Positions 35,940 through 48,300 of a stretch of DNA of 64,000 nt are shown piece by piece; position 1 is the stretch's first letter, and every line of letters starts with the position of its first letter. The notes under the pieces were generated by a model. That model saw only the letters and a program-made list of their open reading frames with translations. It searched no databases and had not been told where the DNA came from. The translations under genes and the position numbers were made by a program. The stretch is from contig OZ026834.1 in the NCBI GenBank assembly GCA_964023205.1, forward strand, positions 47,611,029-47,675,028. The letters are read 5' to 3'. This stretch comes from Lutraria lutraria (taxonomy: Eukaryota > Mollusca > Bivalvia > Venerida > Mactridae).

Positions 35940-37085
35940 AATGTGTTTTTGAAGAGGTTTCAACGGTTTTTAGTTCCATAATCGGAACAAAATTGCTATC
36001 GATAATCAAAATGCAGTGAGAGCTTATTATCAGTGAGCCATTTACTTATACTGGTAAGATCATCAGTGAGCTGGGATGTAATATACTGAATGTCTTTCAT
36101 CGGCATACATGTGCAAGACCACAGCCTCCATATCATTCACATAATTAGAAACAACAGGGGGCCAATGATTGAACCTTGAGGTATGCCACAGGTGATATTG
36201 GCACTAGATGAAAGTACACCAGAGACATTGACCATCTGTGTACGACTAAATAAGTAAGAACTAAACCATAGAATAACATCTCTAGAGAAACCCATAGCAT
36301 CAAGCTTCATAAGTAAAACATCATGATCGACAGTGTCGAAGGCCTTTGCAAATCTAAAAGGACCATACCTACATAATTACCTTTACCCATTTCATATTTA
36401 ATGAAATCGGTAAGGTGTCAGTGGAATATTTATGTCTAAAACCAGACTGATGAGTATAGAGCAATTTATTTATAGTTAAGTAACACTCTACCTGATCATA
36501 GATTATTCGCTCAAGGACCTTGTATACAACACTTAAGATGGATACTGGTCTGTAATTACCAGCTTCTGTCTTATCACTTTTTTATATGAGTACAACCCGG
36601 GCAGATTTAAGATCATCGGGCACACTACTAGTAACAATGGACAAATTAATTACATGTGTATATGAGTAAGGAGTTCGGCAATATTATGCACACTATCCTT
36701 TATGAAACCCTTATCGTACGTCATAGGCCTGTGGCTTTATTAGCCCCTAATTTATTTAAATACTTGATAACAGTTTCCTTGGCAACAATTAACTGATAAA
36801 GAGAAATCATAAAGTTTTACACCTTTTTTACGATAAAAAAAATATAAAAAAATATCTATCAAACATATTTTGAGCAACTGTAGTAAAAAAATCATTAAAT
36901 TTTTCCGCTACACTAAGTTTATCAAAACATAACGTGTTATCAATGTTTAAACCAATATTAGAAGCTGAACATCCTTTTTTGAATGGTACACCTAAACCTT
37001 TAACAGTTTTCCACAACTTTTTAGAGTCTGTTATATTCTCTTCAAGACTATTTTTGAAAAAAAATCAGTTTTACACTGGACTTGA
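35940..37085 (-). pseudogene. LINE reverse transcriptase remnant
   Basis: Read on the minus strand from high to low coordinates, the pieces are KLWKTVKGLGVPFKKG, VAEKFNDFFTTVAQNMF, then PDDLKSARVV, KLVITDQYPS in place of AGNYRPVS, TINKLLYTHQSGFRHKYST, CGIPQGSIIGPLLF, and HMYADE where the catalytic YADD is expected. ISKWLTDNKLSLHFD follows in another frame. Order and spacing fit a full RVT_1 domain, but many frameshifts and stops break it. The clean 36828-37016 frame is its upstream linker only. Confidence 0.8.
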
Positions 37086-39866
37086 TTTCTAACCTGTTTA
37101 TAAAGTAAAGTTTATATGCTATGATTATGCAAAATTCTGTGGAACAGTTTTCAATCTGCCTATATATCTATGTGAAAACTGCAGCAAACGTCCTTTGCTA
37201 AATGATAATTCTGTGTTCATGACTTAAATGACATTATTACCTTATTTTGTTACACAATGTATTGATTAATATTATTTATACCTGTATCTTTATCAAACAC
37301 ATATTTGCGTCTGTCAATAGCTATTCATAGGCTATGTTAAAATGTTTTTCTTCTTTTACTGACAATAAATAAAGTTTTAACATGGAACTTGAAGTGTAGC
37401 ACAATTTCAAAGTATTATATACCTGTATGTATAGCTTGACCCATGTTTTGAGCCATGACGGAAGAATACACTAAATCAACTGGGGGATGTGTATAGTCGG
37501 AACATAATTATGTTATTGAATAAAAGGTATTGCAGGATAATAAATAAGAATCATTAAACACAATGGTATTTGTGTCCCTGGTGCAGTGGGTAAAACATAA
37601 TCTCTATGAACCAACAGGCATGAGTTTTCCAAATATTCAAATCCCCCTTTTTGACTTAGTGAATTATTCTGAATAATTTTGTCACAGCTCAAAACACATG
37701 ATACATTACTATAGCATCTTTTACTACTACTGAAATGGTGTCAGAAGTGAGTTTTGTGGAATTCAACGTAATAGCTTCAAATATCATTTTCATCATTCAC
37801 ATGTTGATACATGTATGTACTTCTGGCTAGACTAAAATGTAATTTATAATTAACAGTAATGTCACTTTTATTCCGCAACAAATCTATTAGGCCAGTATTG
37901 TACTGATAGTGCTGATTCAGTAAGCAGTAAACAGATGTATAAATAACAAAACATGAATATCTAGCAGAATAATGTATTTATTTAAACTATGCATGTATGG
38001 AATACATACATGTGTCCTCTCTCTTTCAATACTTTATAACACATTTATCAATTAATTAGATTTAATTTTGATTTTTCGACATAAATGGCAGAACAAATAC
38101 TGGCATTACCATTATGACAATACAAAGCTTATCGATCAATTTGCCATAAAATACTCTCACAAGTCCATTAAAAGAAATATTCCTGGAAAATGATATTAAT
38201 TTTGCTAACACTGTTTTGTTGAATATGTGTGTAGATCAGAGCTAATTATGCAATAGTTCAAACACTATTCTAGTATCACAAATACAAAATATCACAGTAA
38301 GAAAAAAATGAAAAAAAATATTTACAATTTATGAGCAGCATGTTCTAATCAAATTTGGTATGGATTGAAAATAAGGCATCTTTTTTCAATATAACATTGT
38401 TAGTGTTCACTGACACACAAAGCCCTTATATCAATGGAAAAATTATTAGAACAATATATGAGTTGAACTAGTTGATAACTGTCAAAATGAACATTAAATA
38501 TATACTTTTGTAGAAACGTTATTGTGAATATATATATTATATATTGACTAATTTGAAATAAAAACTGTTTGAAATACAATATATCAGTCAGTATGAATAC
38601 AAGTGTTCATCCACAAAATTCATAATGAGTTAATGATCAATAAATGCTACATTGTTAAGACATTACTTCTACATAAAATATCGAACAATTAATTACAACA
38701 ATAAGTGACAGAAATAAGATCAACAAGTCACTAAATCTGACAGAACGGTAAAAAAATGTAACCTTTGAATAAATATATATTACATGTCTAATGTTTTATA
38801 ACATTTTAAATCTGTCATTCTACATACTATATGTATAATATAGCATTGAACAATACAAGGAGTGAATAAAATACTAATGTGTATTTTTCCTCTCCATAAA
38901 ACATAAACATTTAACTATGTGTGTTCAATATTCTATATTTCTTTAAACTTTTCACAGATCAACAAATAAATTCTCTGTTTCAAGAAATGTTAAATTTATA
39001 AAATCATATACATTTAAGAACATGATCTTACTATGTAAATAATAATTACATTGGCACTATTGGACTACAACCAAAAACAACAACAACGAATAGTCTCTAT
39101 GGTAAGTTAAAGCATGTCTTTTTCACATAGGATAGACCATTACATGAATTTGTCTGAAACAACAATAGTCAATTTCTACCTGCATACATGTATGTATGTA
39201 TAATATTATGTATATAGATATGAATAAATGTTCATAACTGGAACTGGTTGTTAAAAGTTTGATGTTAAAAGTTTGACTACATTAAATTAAAAATAACTCT
39301 ACATTCAATGTCTGCACTAATGTACAGACATAGATTATGAAATAAAAGTAGAGGTGTAACATATCTCATCTGATACTATCATTGTATGCAGATAAAAGAA
39401 TGTCACACAATCGAGGTCAATTATCTCAAGAACTGTTCTGTAACAGCCTGTAAAAATTAACAGAAAAGAAGCATTAATACAATTAATTAAGACTATGCTC
39501 CATATGGGTCACATAAAACCTTTACAACATGCTGCAGTATCTATTTGATTAACAATATAAAAATGTTCAATACACTTTAAAGGCAAGATTTTCTAGATAA
39601 AACCCACTTTTCAATATCTCTCTGTAATAGTGGTTATGCACACATGTACTTGGTAATTACATGTACTAATGACATATCAAGAAATTGCTACCAACAACAA
39701 TGCCTAACATAAAGTGGTGTCCACAATTATACACAGAGTTAAAATCATTGTTGCATGTATGGATGCAGACAAACCTGCTGCATATTTCATACAGCTGAGA
39801 TTTAGATCCCCTGTTCTCATATTGAGAACAAATTCACATCATCATATAACACGGAGTAACAATATG
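37086..39866. other. Very AT-rich intergenic DNA
   Basis: I see no gene. At about 37568-37650 CCTGGTGCAGTGGGTAA and TTCAAATCCC may be a decayed tRNA-derived SINE. Otherwise the stretch is simple AT-rich sequence, possibly including the far 3' end of FAM161. Confidence 0.4.
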
Positions 39867-39872
39867 TTTATT
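39867..39872 (-). terminator. Candidate FAM161 poly(A) signal
   Basis: TTTATT on the plus strand is AATAAA on the minus strand, and it is the first one after the FAM161 stop codon. It would give a 3' UTR of about 350-370 nt. The surrounding DNA is so AT-rich that chance is a real alternative. Confidence 0.35.
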
Positions 39873-40218
39873 TTTATGCCTAAGAATTTGCTGTAACACA
39901 GCCTCGACTTAACAAGTGTTTCAACAATCTTTCAAGTGATCACCAGGACTATGTTTGTTTATCACCCACATGTACATCAATATATCCCTTATATAATTAG
40001 TCACCACAAACATATAAAACTGATAAATTAAGAAATTATCAACCTCAGCTAAAAAAATATTAGTTCAAAATTCAACTCCTAAAAAATATGTCTCTTTTTA
40101 AAATTCTATATATATGTGTATTTCGCTAACATATTTATAAGATATGTAAAATAGAACTACAAATTTACTGGTAATAACTTCTAACAATTCTAAAATCTAA
40201 TATAAGTTAAAACATGTT

Positions 40219-43200
40219 TCAGCTTTCAACAGGTGACATTGATCGATCTGAATCGTATCTTTTTGTGTAGGTATCTTCGTGGTTTCTCATTGCTGTGTCT
40301 TCAAAATCATCATCATCATAATCATCAGTGTAGTCGTGAACACTAGCAGAACGTGAACCTCGACTGTGCACAAAATCTTCGTCCAAACCCACACTTCTTA
40401 ATGTTGCATTGAATTTCTTTTCTGCTTTGTTTTTTGCATTAATCTACAAAGAAAAATAACTTGCTTGTTTTCACAATATAAACAAGGGCCAGACAAACTC
40501 GGGAGCTCTCTTTGAAACACTGTAACCTCTCACTGATAGAAGGTCGTGGGTTCGAGCCCAGCTACCTAGTACTGGTTCTTCCAAGGAACGATGGTTAGAT
40601 GAACTGTTCGCCTCATATGACTCTTCCTGTTGAGAAGGTGCGTAAAACTCAAATAGACAAACAAACGTACAAACCTGAATGCTCCCGAACTGTACATTGT
40701 CACAGTATGAATGCAATGGATAATGGTTACAATGTTTATACACATCAAATAAAAAGGGAGAAAGAGTACAGTATCACTTCTCCTTAATGTGATATATCTT
40801 ATAATAAAGTTTCAAGTTCATAGCTCTTACATAGAGTTATGCTCCTGATAAAAAATCAGTATGAAAAAATTAACAAAGGGCAATAACTCCAAAATTCATA
40901 TGTGCAAAGTAACTGTATGTGTGCGTTGCATTTCTCCTCAATGAAATCTACCTAACTATGAGTTTTATGAATATACCTTTAGTACCTTTCAAGATATGCT
41001 TCGGACATAACAAATATGACTGACAGACAAAGGAGCGACTATATCAAAATATTGATAAATAATATTGTCATGATAAACATTGTAATCAAAATTTGATAAT
41101 GAGAACTGGGTAAATGTGATCATACTCATATGACGTTAACATAGAAAGGAACACAGAGTATATGAAATATCAATAAACCACAAAACAATGTTAATGTGGA
41201 AATGTCTTCATGAATAAGGAACTTAATACAAAGTTTGATAGAATAAATACAACATGTGAATGAGAAATAACATGACAGACATTCTGTTTGTTTGATACGA
41301 AAACTGATTCACAAGTATCATAACTCAAGACACTTATATGTTTAACAACAAGCCCCACTATGACAAGTATTCATAAGGATTTAAAATAGTAATTGTTTCT
41401 TCGAATAATCTAGCTTGCATTTTAATATTTGATACATGGTCGACAATCAAACACTCAAATTGCTTTTACCCTTTTAGAATATATAAATGTGCGCTACATG
41501 ACCATTATTTGTTGATGGGCATTTAGACAACATGAAACCAACAATCAGATATAAGTGTTACCTGTGATTCTTGTTCAAACAATAGAGGTCTTCTGTTTAC
41601 TCTCTGCTTCATTTCTTGCATTTCTCTGTCATATTCCTCCATTCTGGCTCTGTCTGCTTCCCTGAAAGTAATAGACCAGTTAATGAATGTGAAATATGCA
41701 CTATTTTACCTCAGTTAGTACATAAAAGCACCAAATTCTCAACAAATGACTTGTGAGAAAATCTAAATTCTCCTCATACAATAACAACAAACGTATCACT
41801 AGCAAAAAACATAACTATGGACATCCAGTAGTTTTAGATAATTATTTTACGTCATGATAACAAACAAACCATTTAAACATACTGAGAAATTTTATTTTAG
41901 AAAATGAATAACTAAATCGAATCATGTGCTGGTTAAGGCATTACGAAATTTTCTTCAAATTGTGTCATGAAAGTTACTAAATTCCAAAATGTTGACAATA
42001 AGGTGACCCGCCTCCGTGGTAGAGGATAGAGGGGCATGGGTTCCAGCTACCGACCATGTCTTTTTATGTGAGAAAGTAGGCAGATGCTTATGGAGGATGG
42101 GAGTCTAGTACTGGTTCTTTCCAGGAACAATGGTTAGGTGAACTGTCCGCCTCATATGACTCTGACTGTTAAAAAGGGGCATAAAACTTGATATAAACAA
42201 ACAAGACAATAAGGGAAGATGAAGAACAGTTGGCCTTATGAAACAAAACAAAGCACACACTACATAAATGAATAGTGCAACAAAAATAACCGAAAGCAAT
42301 TGGAGAACAACTAATACTGGACAATAATTGTCTTAAATATTTGTAAAGATCAAGATAATTATGAGACGGGTACCTTTGTTTCTGCTTCCTCTCCGCCGGG
42401 CTTTCTCTTGGAGTTTCAAATGACTTAGTTCTTTCCTGTATTTCCCTACGTAGTCTCATCTCTTTAACGCGACGATGCCTCTCTTCTTCAATTTCTCTTA
42501 CTTCTCTTGTAGACAGATCCTTTAGTTGATCCCTGTCAATCATAATGAAACATGTATGTAAAATCACAGTCATGTTCAAGGACCAATTAGGAATTCAACA
42601 TGCTTGTCCGCAAATTAACAAAAATGCTTGATCACTTAGAGGTTTAGCTAATACAAACTTAAATCTGTGATAAAAATATGATCCAACCAAACAAGCAAAG
42701 AAACTAATGAATGAAGTACAAATCCACCAATCTAATATTAGTACTAAACATGTTTAGGCGGTCATGACACATAAAATCAATATGATAGCTAAATGTCATA
42801 TAATTTGTAAGAAACTGCTAAGGAATAATCCTCAAAACACAGAAATTTAAAACTGTTCTTTGACGCCTGCTTGTAAAACCAATGCATAAAACAGCTCAAC
42901 AATATTTACAACAATGGGTTGTTAATTTAGTAATTCTACCTTGTTTTTGTAGTTCTTGCATCAGCGGATCTTGTTGATTTAATTGGTAAAGCGTCTAAAG
43001 AAGAGGACATTTGACCTGAAAAGTGATAGCAGTGAATAAAAGTTAATCCCTGGTAAGTAACAGCATTTAATCTCTATTATGACATTCATTTAACATTTGA
43101 TATAAATGCATTCAAAGCATAATTTCTAGTAATCACACTACTCAAAAACACATTATTTTATTTAAATCGGTAGATATCATTTACTGATCTTTGATCATAA

Positions 43201-45081
43201 ACAGAGCTACTCATGGTAGATTTTTTAAAAATATAGTGGAGGATCACTTTTAAGCAATGAAATATCTACATGTTCAATATAGAAAGCAATTCACTCACCA
43301 AGTTTCACTTTATTTCTAGGAAGTTTGTAAGGCCATCTATTTTCTTTGAGCTGTTGTTCTTCTCTTTCAATCTCCTTTCGGATTCTTTCCTGAGTGGATT
43401 TGCTTGTTCTTTCTGTTTCAAGTCTGAATGGATGAGACACTGTTGCTTCTCTCATTCCTTTTCTTTTTTGTAATTCTTGCTGAAACTGACGATATAATGC
43501 ATCATAATTGGGTACATCATGGTTAATTCTAAGACGAGATGCACTTTTGGTTCCTCTACCTTTCTTTTTACTTTTCATTTTCTGTTCCCTCTCTTTCTGT
43601 TCCTTCATTTGTTCCCTGGCTTGCATGTTTGGTGGTAAAGTGGCAGATCTTAACAATTCCTCTGATCTCATTTTAATTCTGATTTTTCTATACTCTTCTT
43701 CTTCCATCAGTTTATCATCAACAGACGGATCAAAAATTTTCTTTGGCACAGGCTTAGCTTTGAAACTTTCTGGAGATTTTTTAACTATACATTCAGTCTT
43801 TTGATTACATTCTCTTTCCATTATTTGATGTAGTTTACGGTCCGCTTCACGTTTAATGAATGAGAATGGCTTTTCTTGAGATTTTAACACTTCAGCACAA
43901 GATTGACGAACATGTTGACGTCTTTCTTCACCTTTTTCCTGAATTTCATCATAAAGTGGTAAATAAACATGAGCAGGAACTGGTTGGGCTTTGAACTTTT
44001 TCTTAAGCTCTTCCTCCTCTTCAATCTGTTTCTTGTACATCATTTCTTCAAACTCCTGGATATTCTTTGACTTCTTCTTTTCTTTAATCTCTTCTCTCAT
44101 AGTCATTGAGAAAGGTTCTGGAACTGTCAGTCTATGGCGCCAACTTTCACTTTTTTCCTTCTTTTCTTTACGGGTGATTGTAGCAGATGAAGGACGTTCC
44201 AATTGTTTGCGTGGTGCATACTCCCTGATGGAGAAATCATTCCACATTCGTTCGATTCTAGAATATGATCGGTCTTGATCTCTGTATGGTTCAGACACAG
44301 TATCATCTGGCACATAATCTCCATCACTATCATCAAAGGATTTCCTTAACCCTAAAGCTGCTTCACGAAGATCATCTAATGATCGAGCAATTTCCCTTGA
44401 TACTGGAGCAGATCTTGTAGGTGATGTTTGTGACTTTGCAGTATATGGAACTGGTGGGCGTCCAGTTGGTGGTTTTGTCATAGACTCTGATAAAGAATCT
44501 CTCAGCAGTGACTGGTCCCGTTTTAGAATTCCATCCTGCTCAAAAAATTCTGGAGAAGCACATTTTTCGGGGACAAGAGGCGATTTTGACCTAGTGCATG
44601 TCAATATGCCATCTTCATCAACTAATGTTTCTGATCTGAATGTCTGATCATATGCCTGTGAAGCACATGTCCAGACTGATGTTTTAGTTGAAACAAGATC
44701 TTCTGCAGGAAATGTTGGTGCTACAACACCTTGGTGTTTCTCAATGTAAACTTTCTCGCATTTCTGCAATATTTTCCTCTGCTCGGTCTTCAATTCTAGA
44801 AGCCTTTGATAAAACTCTTCATCAGAAAGATTACCTAATTTTAGCAATGATGCGTGGTCAGCTGTTGATGCAAACTTACGAGTTGATTTCGGGTCGAAAA
44901 TCTCTCTTTCAGTTTGGCCTTCATGATCGTAATCATCATAATACACACCTGAAAATCTTCCAAGTGTTGGACCAGGTCTTTCATGCAAAGTCGTGGATAA
45001 TCCTGTTTTAGGGTTTAATGGAGGTTTCACGCTAGAATTAGTTAAAACCGACAAACTATGGGTTGTTGCCATTGTTGCCAT
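40219..45081 (-). CDS. FAM161: FAM161-family centrosomal/ciliary protein, 5 exons
   Basis: Predicted 780 aa. Coding exons on the minus strand: 45081-43299, 43015-42940, 42532-42374, 41661-41562, 40443-40219, all GT/AG with matching phases. The protein matches the FAM161A/B (UPF0564) family: VPEPFSMTMREE starts the conserved domain (about residue 317), KAKPVPKKIFDP and EEEYRKIRIKMRSEELL follow, and the later exon holds EMQEMKQRVNRRPLLFEQ. The middle is Lys/Glu-rich and likely coiled coil; the tail is Asp-rich. Human FAM161A binds microtubules at the ciliary base and connecting cilium. The start has two in-frame ATGs (Met1, Met4). The long first exon produces many antisense shadow frames. It is divergent from COQ6, as FAM161B is in human, so B-type orthology is favoured by position; a tree would be needed to decide between A and B. 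Two SINEs lie in introns 3 and 4. Confidence 0.88.
40486..40675 (+). mobile_element. SINE family B, copy 1 (in FAM161 intron 4)
   Basis: Shares a B-box GGGTTCGAGCCCAGCTACC, the body TAGTACTGGTTCTTCCAAGG and CTGTTCGCCTCATATGACTC, and an AAACAAAC tail with copies at 42005, 53781 and 58024. An internal deletion follows the B-box. It lies antisense to the gene. Confidence 0.75.
42005..42208 (+). mobile_element. SINE family B, copy 2 (in FAM161 intron 3)
   Basis: Begins GACCCGCCTCCGTGGTAGAGG and carries the family body (TGAGAAAGTAGGCAG, GGAGGATGGGAGTCTAGTAC, GAACTGTCCGCCTCATATGA), ending in AAACAAACAAG. The A-to-B-box interval is shortened. Confidence 0.8.
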
Positions 45082-45363
45082 GTTATGTTTATCGCGAAAC
45101 TATGTGCAGGACCGCAGTAACGAAGCAGGTGCCCGCTAATGAAAAAAAACAGAAATGCTAATTGAGAAATATATATAAATGTTTACATTGTAAATCAGTT
45201 TAGAGATCAAAATAACTGGAGATACGATTATATTATCAAATATAAATGCATCGACGAAAATTTGGCAAAACTCATTTATTCATGATGATAGCGATGGACG
45301 AAAACAATCGCCATGTTTTAGTCCCACCCTTACTGTCAAGGGACGTTACTCTAAAATAAAAAA
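45082..45363. promoter_or_regulatory. 282-bp divergent promoter of FAM161 and COQ6
   Basis: The two start codons face away from each other across 282 bp, so both promoters and both 5' UTRs must fit here unless an upstream exon exists. No TATA box is placed convincingly for either gene. The CGCCATGTT word at 45309-45317 resembles a YY1 core (CCATNTT), which is common in TATA-less bidirectional promoters; this is a weak motif-level inference. TCGCGAAAC near 45095 is a locally CpG-containing stretch in otherwise AT-rich DNA. Confidence 0.7.
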
Positions 45364-48300
45364 ATGGCTATGAATGTCACGAAGTATTGCACTATTTGTT
45401 CCTCTGCTTTGAAAAAGCTCAGACGTTTCCAACCTTTGCTTTCAAGATATTACCAGACAAGCCATAATGAGGAAGAAACAGCAGACGTTGTCATTTCTGG
45501 TGGAGGCATGGTTGGGGCTGCAATGGCTTGTGTCCTGGGTAAAAAAAATATTTTTCTTCTGTAAAAAATCTCAAGTCATGATCATTTTGAACATTTTAAT
45601 GTAATGTATATTTAGATGATTTGTAATCCCAAGCAATCTGGCGTATTTTAGGTACTGTTGTGCTCAATTTATTTTTATAATGTAGCAGTGTGGTAAATTG
45701 TATTTATAAATAGGCTGGGATATTCACCACCACAATCAGTTGGTACAGCATCAGACTTGCAAGCAGGAGGTCGCAGGTTCGGGTACATTATTTTCCTCCC
45801 TCAGTTACATTACAGACAGAGTCTCCTTTTATTTGAGATGGCATGTTTCCAAATTGTGTCATTTTCTACCCTAAAGCGTGAATGTTTCAAAGTGGAATTC
45901 CGAATACAACTGTATTTGTAGACCCATAACATAATTTATTCTTCAGGACACGAGAATGTTTTGCAAAACAAGAGAATTGTTTTACTTGAAGCAGCTCCAC
46001 AAAAACAATTTAACCTCACAGAAAAATACAGCAACCGTACATGTACATTAAGTCCAGCCACCATACAACTGTTTGAAAGTAAGTTTGTATTGTAACAACA
46101 TTTTCTTTGTGATAGTCGGAAGATGAAGAAGCCTTGTGTAACATTGCAAAGCTTTTTATGCTCCTGTATCGATAGATCGGGGGTGTATTGTTTTTGGCCT
46201 GTCTGTCTGTTTGTACCAAACGTTAATCTTGCCTATAAAATCAAAACACTTCCACCTACAATCATCAAACTTCCTACGTTGGTTCCCCATGACAACCTCT
46301 ACAGGACCTGTGTATTTTAAGGTCAGTAGGTCGAAGTTCAAGGTCACTGGAGGGGGCATTGTGTTTCAAAAACACATTTTGTATTTGATTACATTAATTT
46401 AATAACAGCTAACATAATAATTTCATTAGTGTTTATTGACTAGTTGTAATAGTACCAGAGGTGTCAATAGAGCCAAATTAAAAATCTTGAAAATCATCCT
46501 CAGCCAACACAATTTGCCAACTAAGAGGCCTTCAACCACATTGTTTCCATATTTAACTCAGTTTGTATTATAGAAAATCCTTCAGTGCAGATTAAATTGA
46601 TCACAAAGATATTTTCATCAAATAACTTTTATTTTGCTCTGAAGTCATAGCTCTTTCAGGACAGATAATCTGGAATTCTGGATACTAGTATATCCAGAAT
46701 ATTGTCACCCATGCAGTACTGCCCCTGTACCATGTACAAATTACTAGCATTTTGAGTGTCTTTCTCTCACTTTCTTACGAGCCCTCAATTTGAAACCTTA
46801 CTCTCCTACCAGACACTCCACTTTTTGGGGTCATCCTAACATTTCTCTCAGTGGCTCTGTTATGGCTGTGAAATATTGTCATATTAAGAGTAACTTGAGT
46901 AGGAAGGTTAAAAAAACATTATTTTCAAAAAGAATTCTGAGCAACTTTTTGTGATAAATAATTATGCTAGGTATGATTCATAACATTTTTTAACTTTTGG
47001 GCCAAGGTCATAGGGCAAACATTCAAATACGCTTAAAATATGCCAAAACTTATCCAATTTACTACTACAGTAAAACCTTGATTATCCGAACACCGATTAT
47101 CCGAATACCCGGTATAATCCGAATAAAATCTACGGTCCGGATTACGTCTCTATGTATTTCAACTACAATGAACCCCGGTTATACGAATCGGATTTTACAA
47201 ATACCTAGTGTAATCCGAATACATTATTTGGTCCCTAAAGTTACGAATGCGTGTATTTTCACACATCAATTGATAACAATGGCCAATTGAGAATCAAATG
47301 TCGTGTGACAAACAATGTGTAACATCAATTCATACATGAAGCGTGTCAACAGTTAAATTATCGTTAAGTTGACCATATTGTTTGTTATGATTTTATACTA
47401 ATCGCGACGAATATTTCACAATGATCTCGGGTATAATAAGTTAATACGCGTACGTACCTGGTGATCTGTATGAAATTATTTGCATTTCAGCGTCATTCAA
47501 CTGATCCGAACACTATTAAACAAAACTAACTAGAATATGATTAGTGAAAAAATGTTCCAAACATAAAAACATTACGTCTTCGAATGTGACGATAGCGATA
47601 CCTAGTCGATCATTATTAAATGAAGTGAGAATGACATAATTTTGTGTCGGATTGTGTTCTGCATAATCCATAAATACGCGGGTATATATTCATTTAACAA
47701 GAATTATTGTTTCATTTGTTAACTCATATACATTCATAAAACAAAGATAAATAATTATTGTTTGTTATGTATTTGACTTTATTCTTATTATAACATCGTG
47801 TTTGCATACGAGAGTTAACTCCCTTGTACGGACAGTACAGAATTTATCGTTTCCAACCAGTACATCATACTGAAATGGATTATTCGAAACCATGGATTAT
47901 CCGAATGATTTTTCAGGGCCCAACGACATTTGAATAATCGGGGGTTTACTGTATTAGAACAAAATGACATGAATGGCATTATCATTTTTTACGTCATGGT
48001 TATGTTAAATTGATAAACAAATGAACTGTCAGGGAACAATGTTTATTTACAAAAATGTATCAAGTATATTTATGTTATTGTTTGTCATACATGCATTGAC
48101 AAAATTAATATAGTTATTCAGTGTTTTAAGCAACAAAAATTGATATTTAAACCTCTATAAACATTATGCATCTTTTCATAAACATTACAAACATGTGCAA
48201 ATCACGCTTCATCGGGTGCAGTCTAGTTATTTACGTAACTTCACATAAACAAAAGATGCGAAAGATTGAAAAAAGCTTAAGTAAAAACTTTTCCCTAGGA

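Noticed and set aside
43508..45011. Plus-strand reading frames within FAM161 exon 1
   Set aside because: They are antisense shadows of a long coding exon rich in Lys/Glu codons and show no domain.
45062..45085. RFX X-box at the FAM161 start
   Set aside because: GTTGCCATTGTTGCCAT looks suggestive, but the half-sites are direct rather than inverted and they are the start codons' own ATGGCAACAATGGCAAC text.
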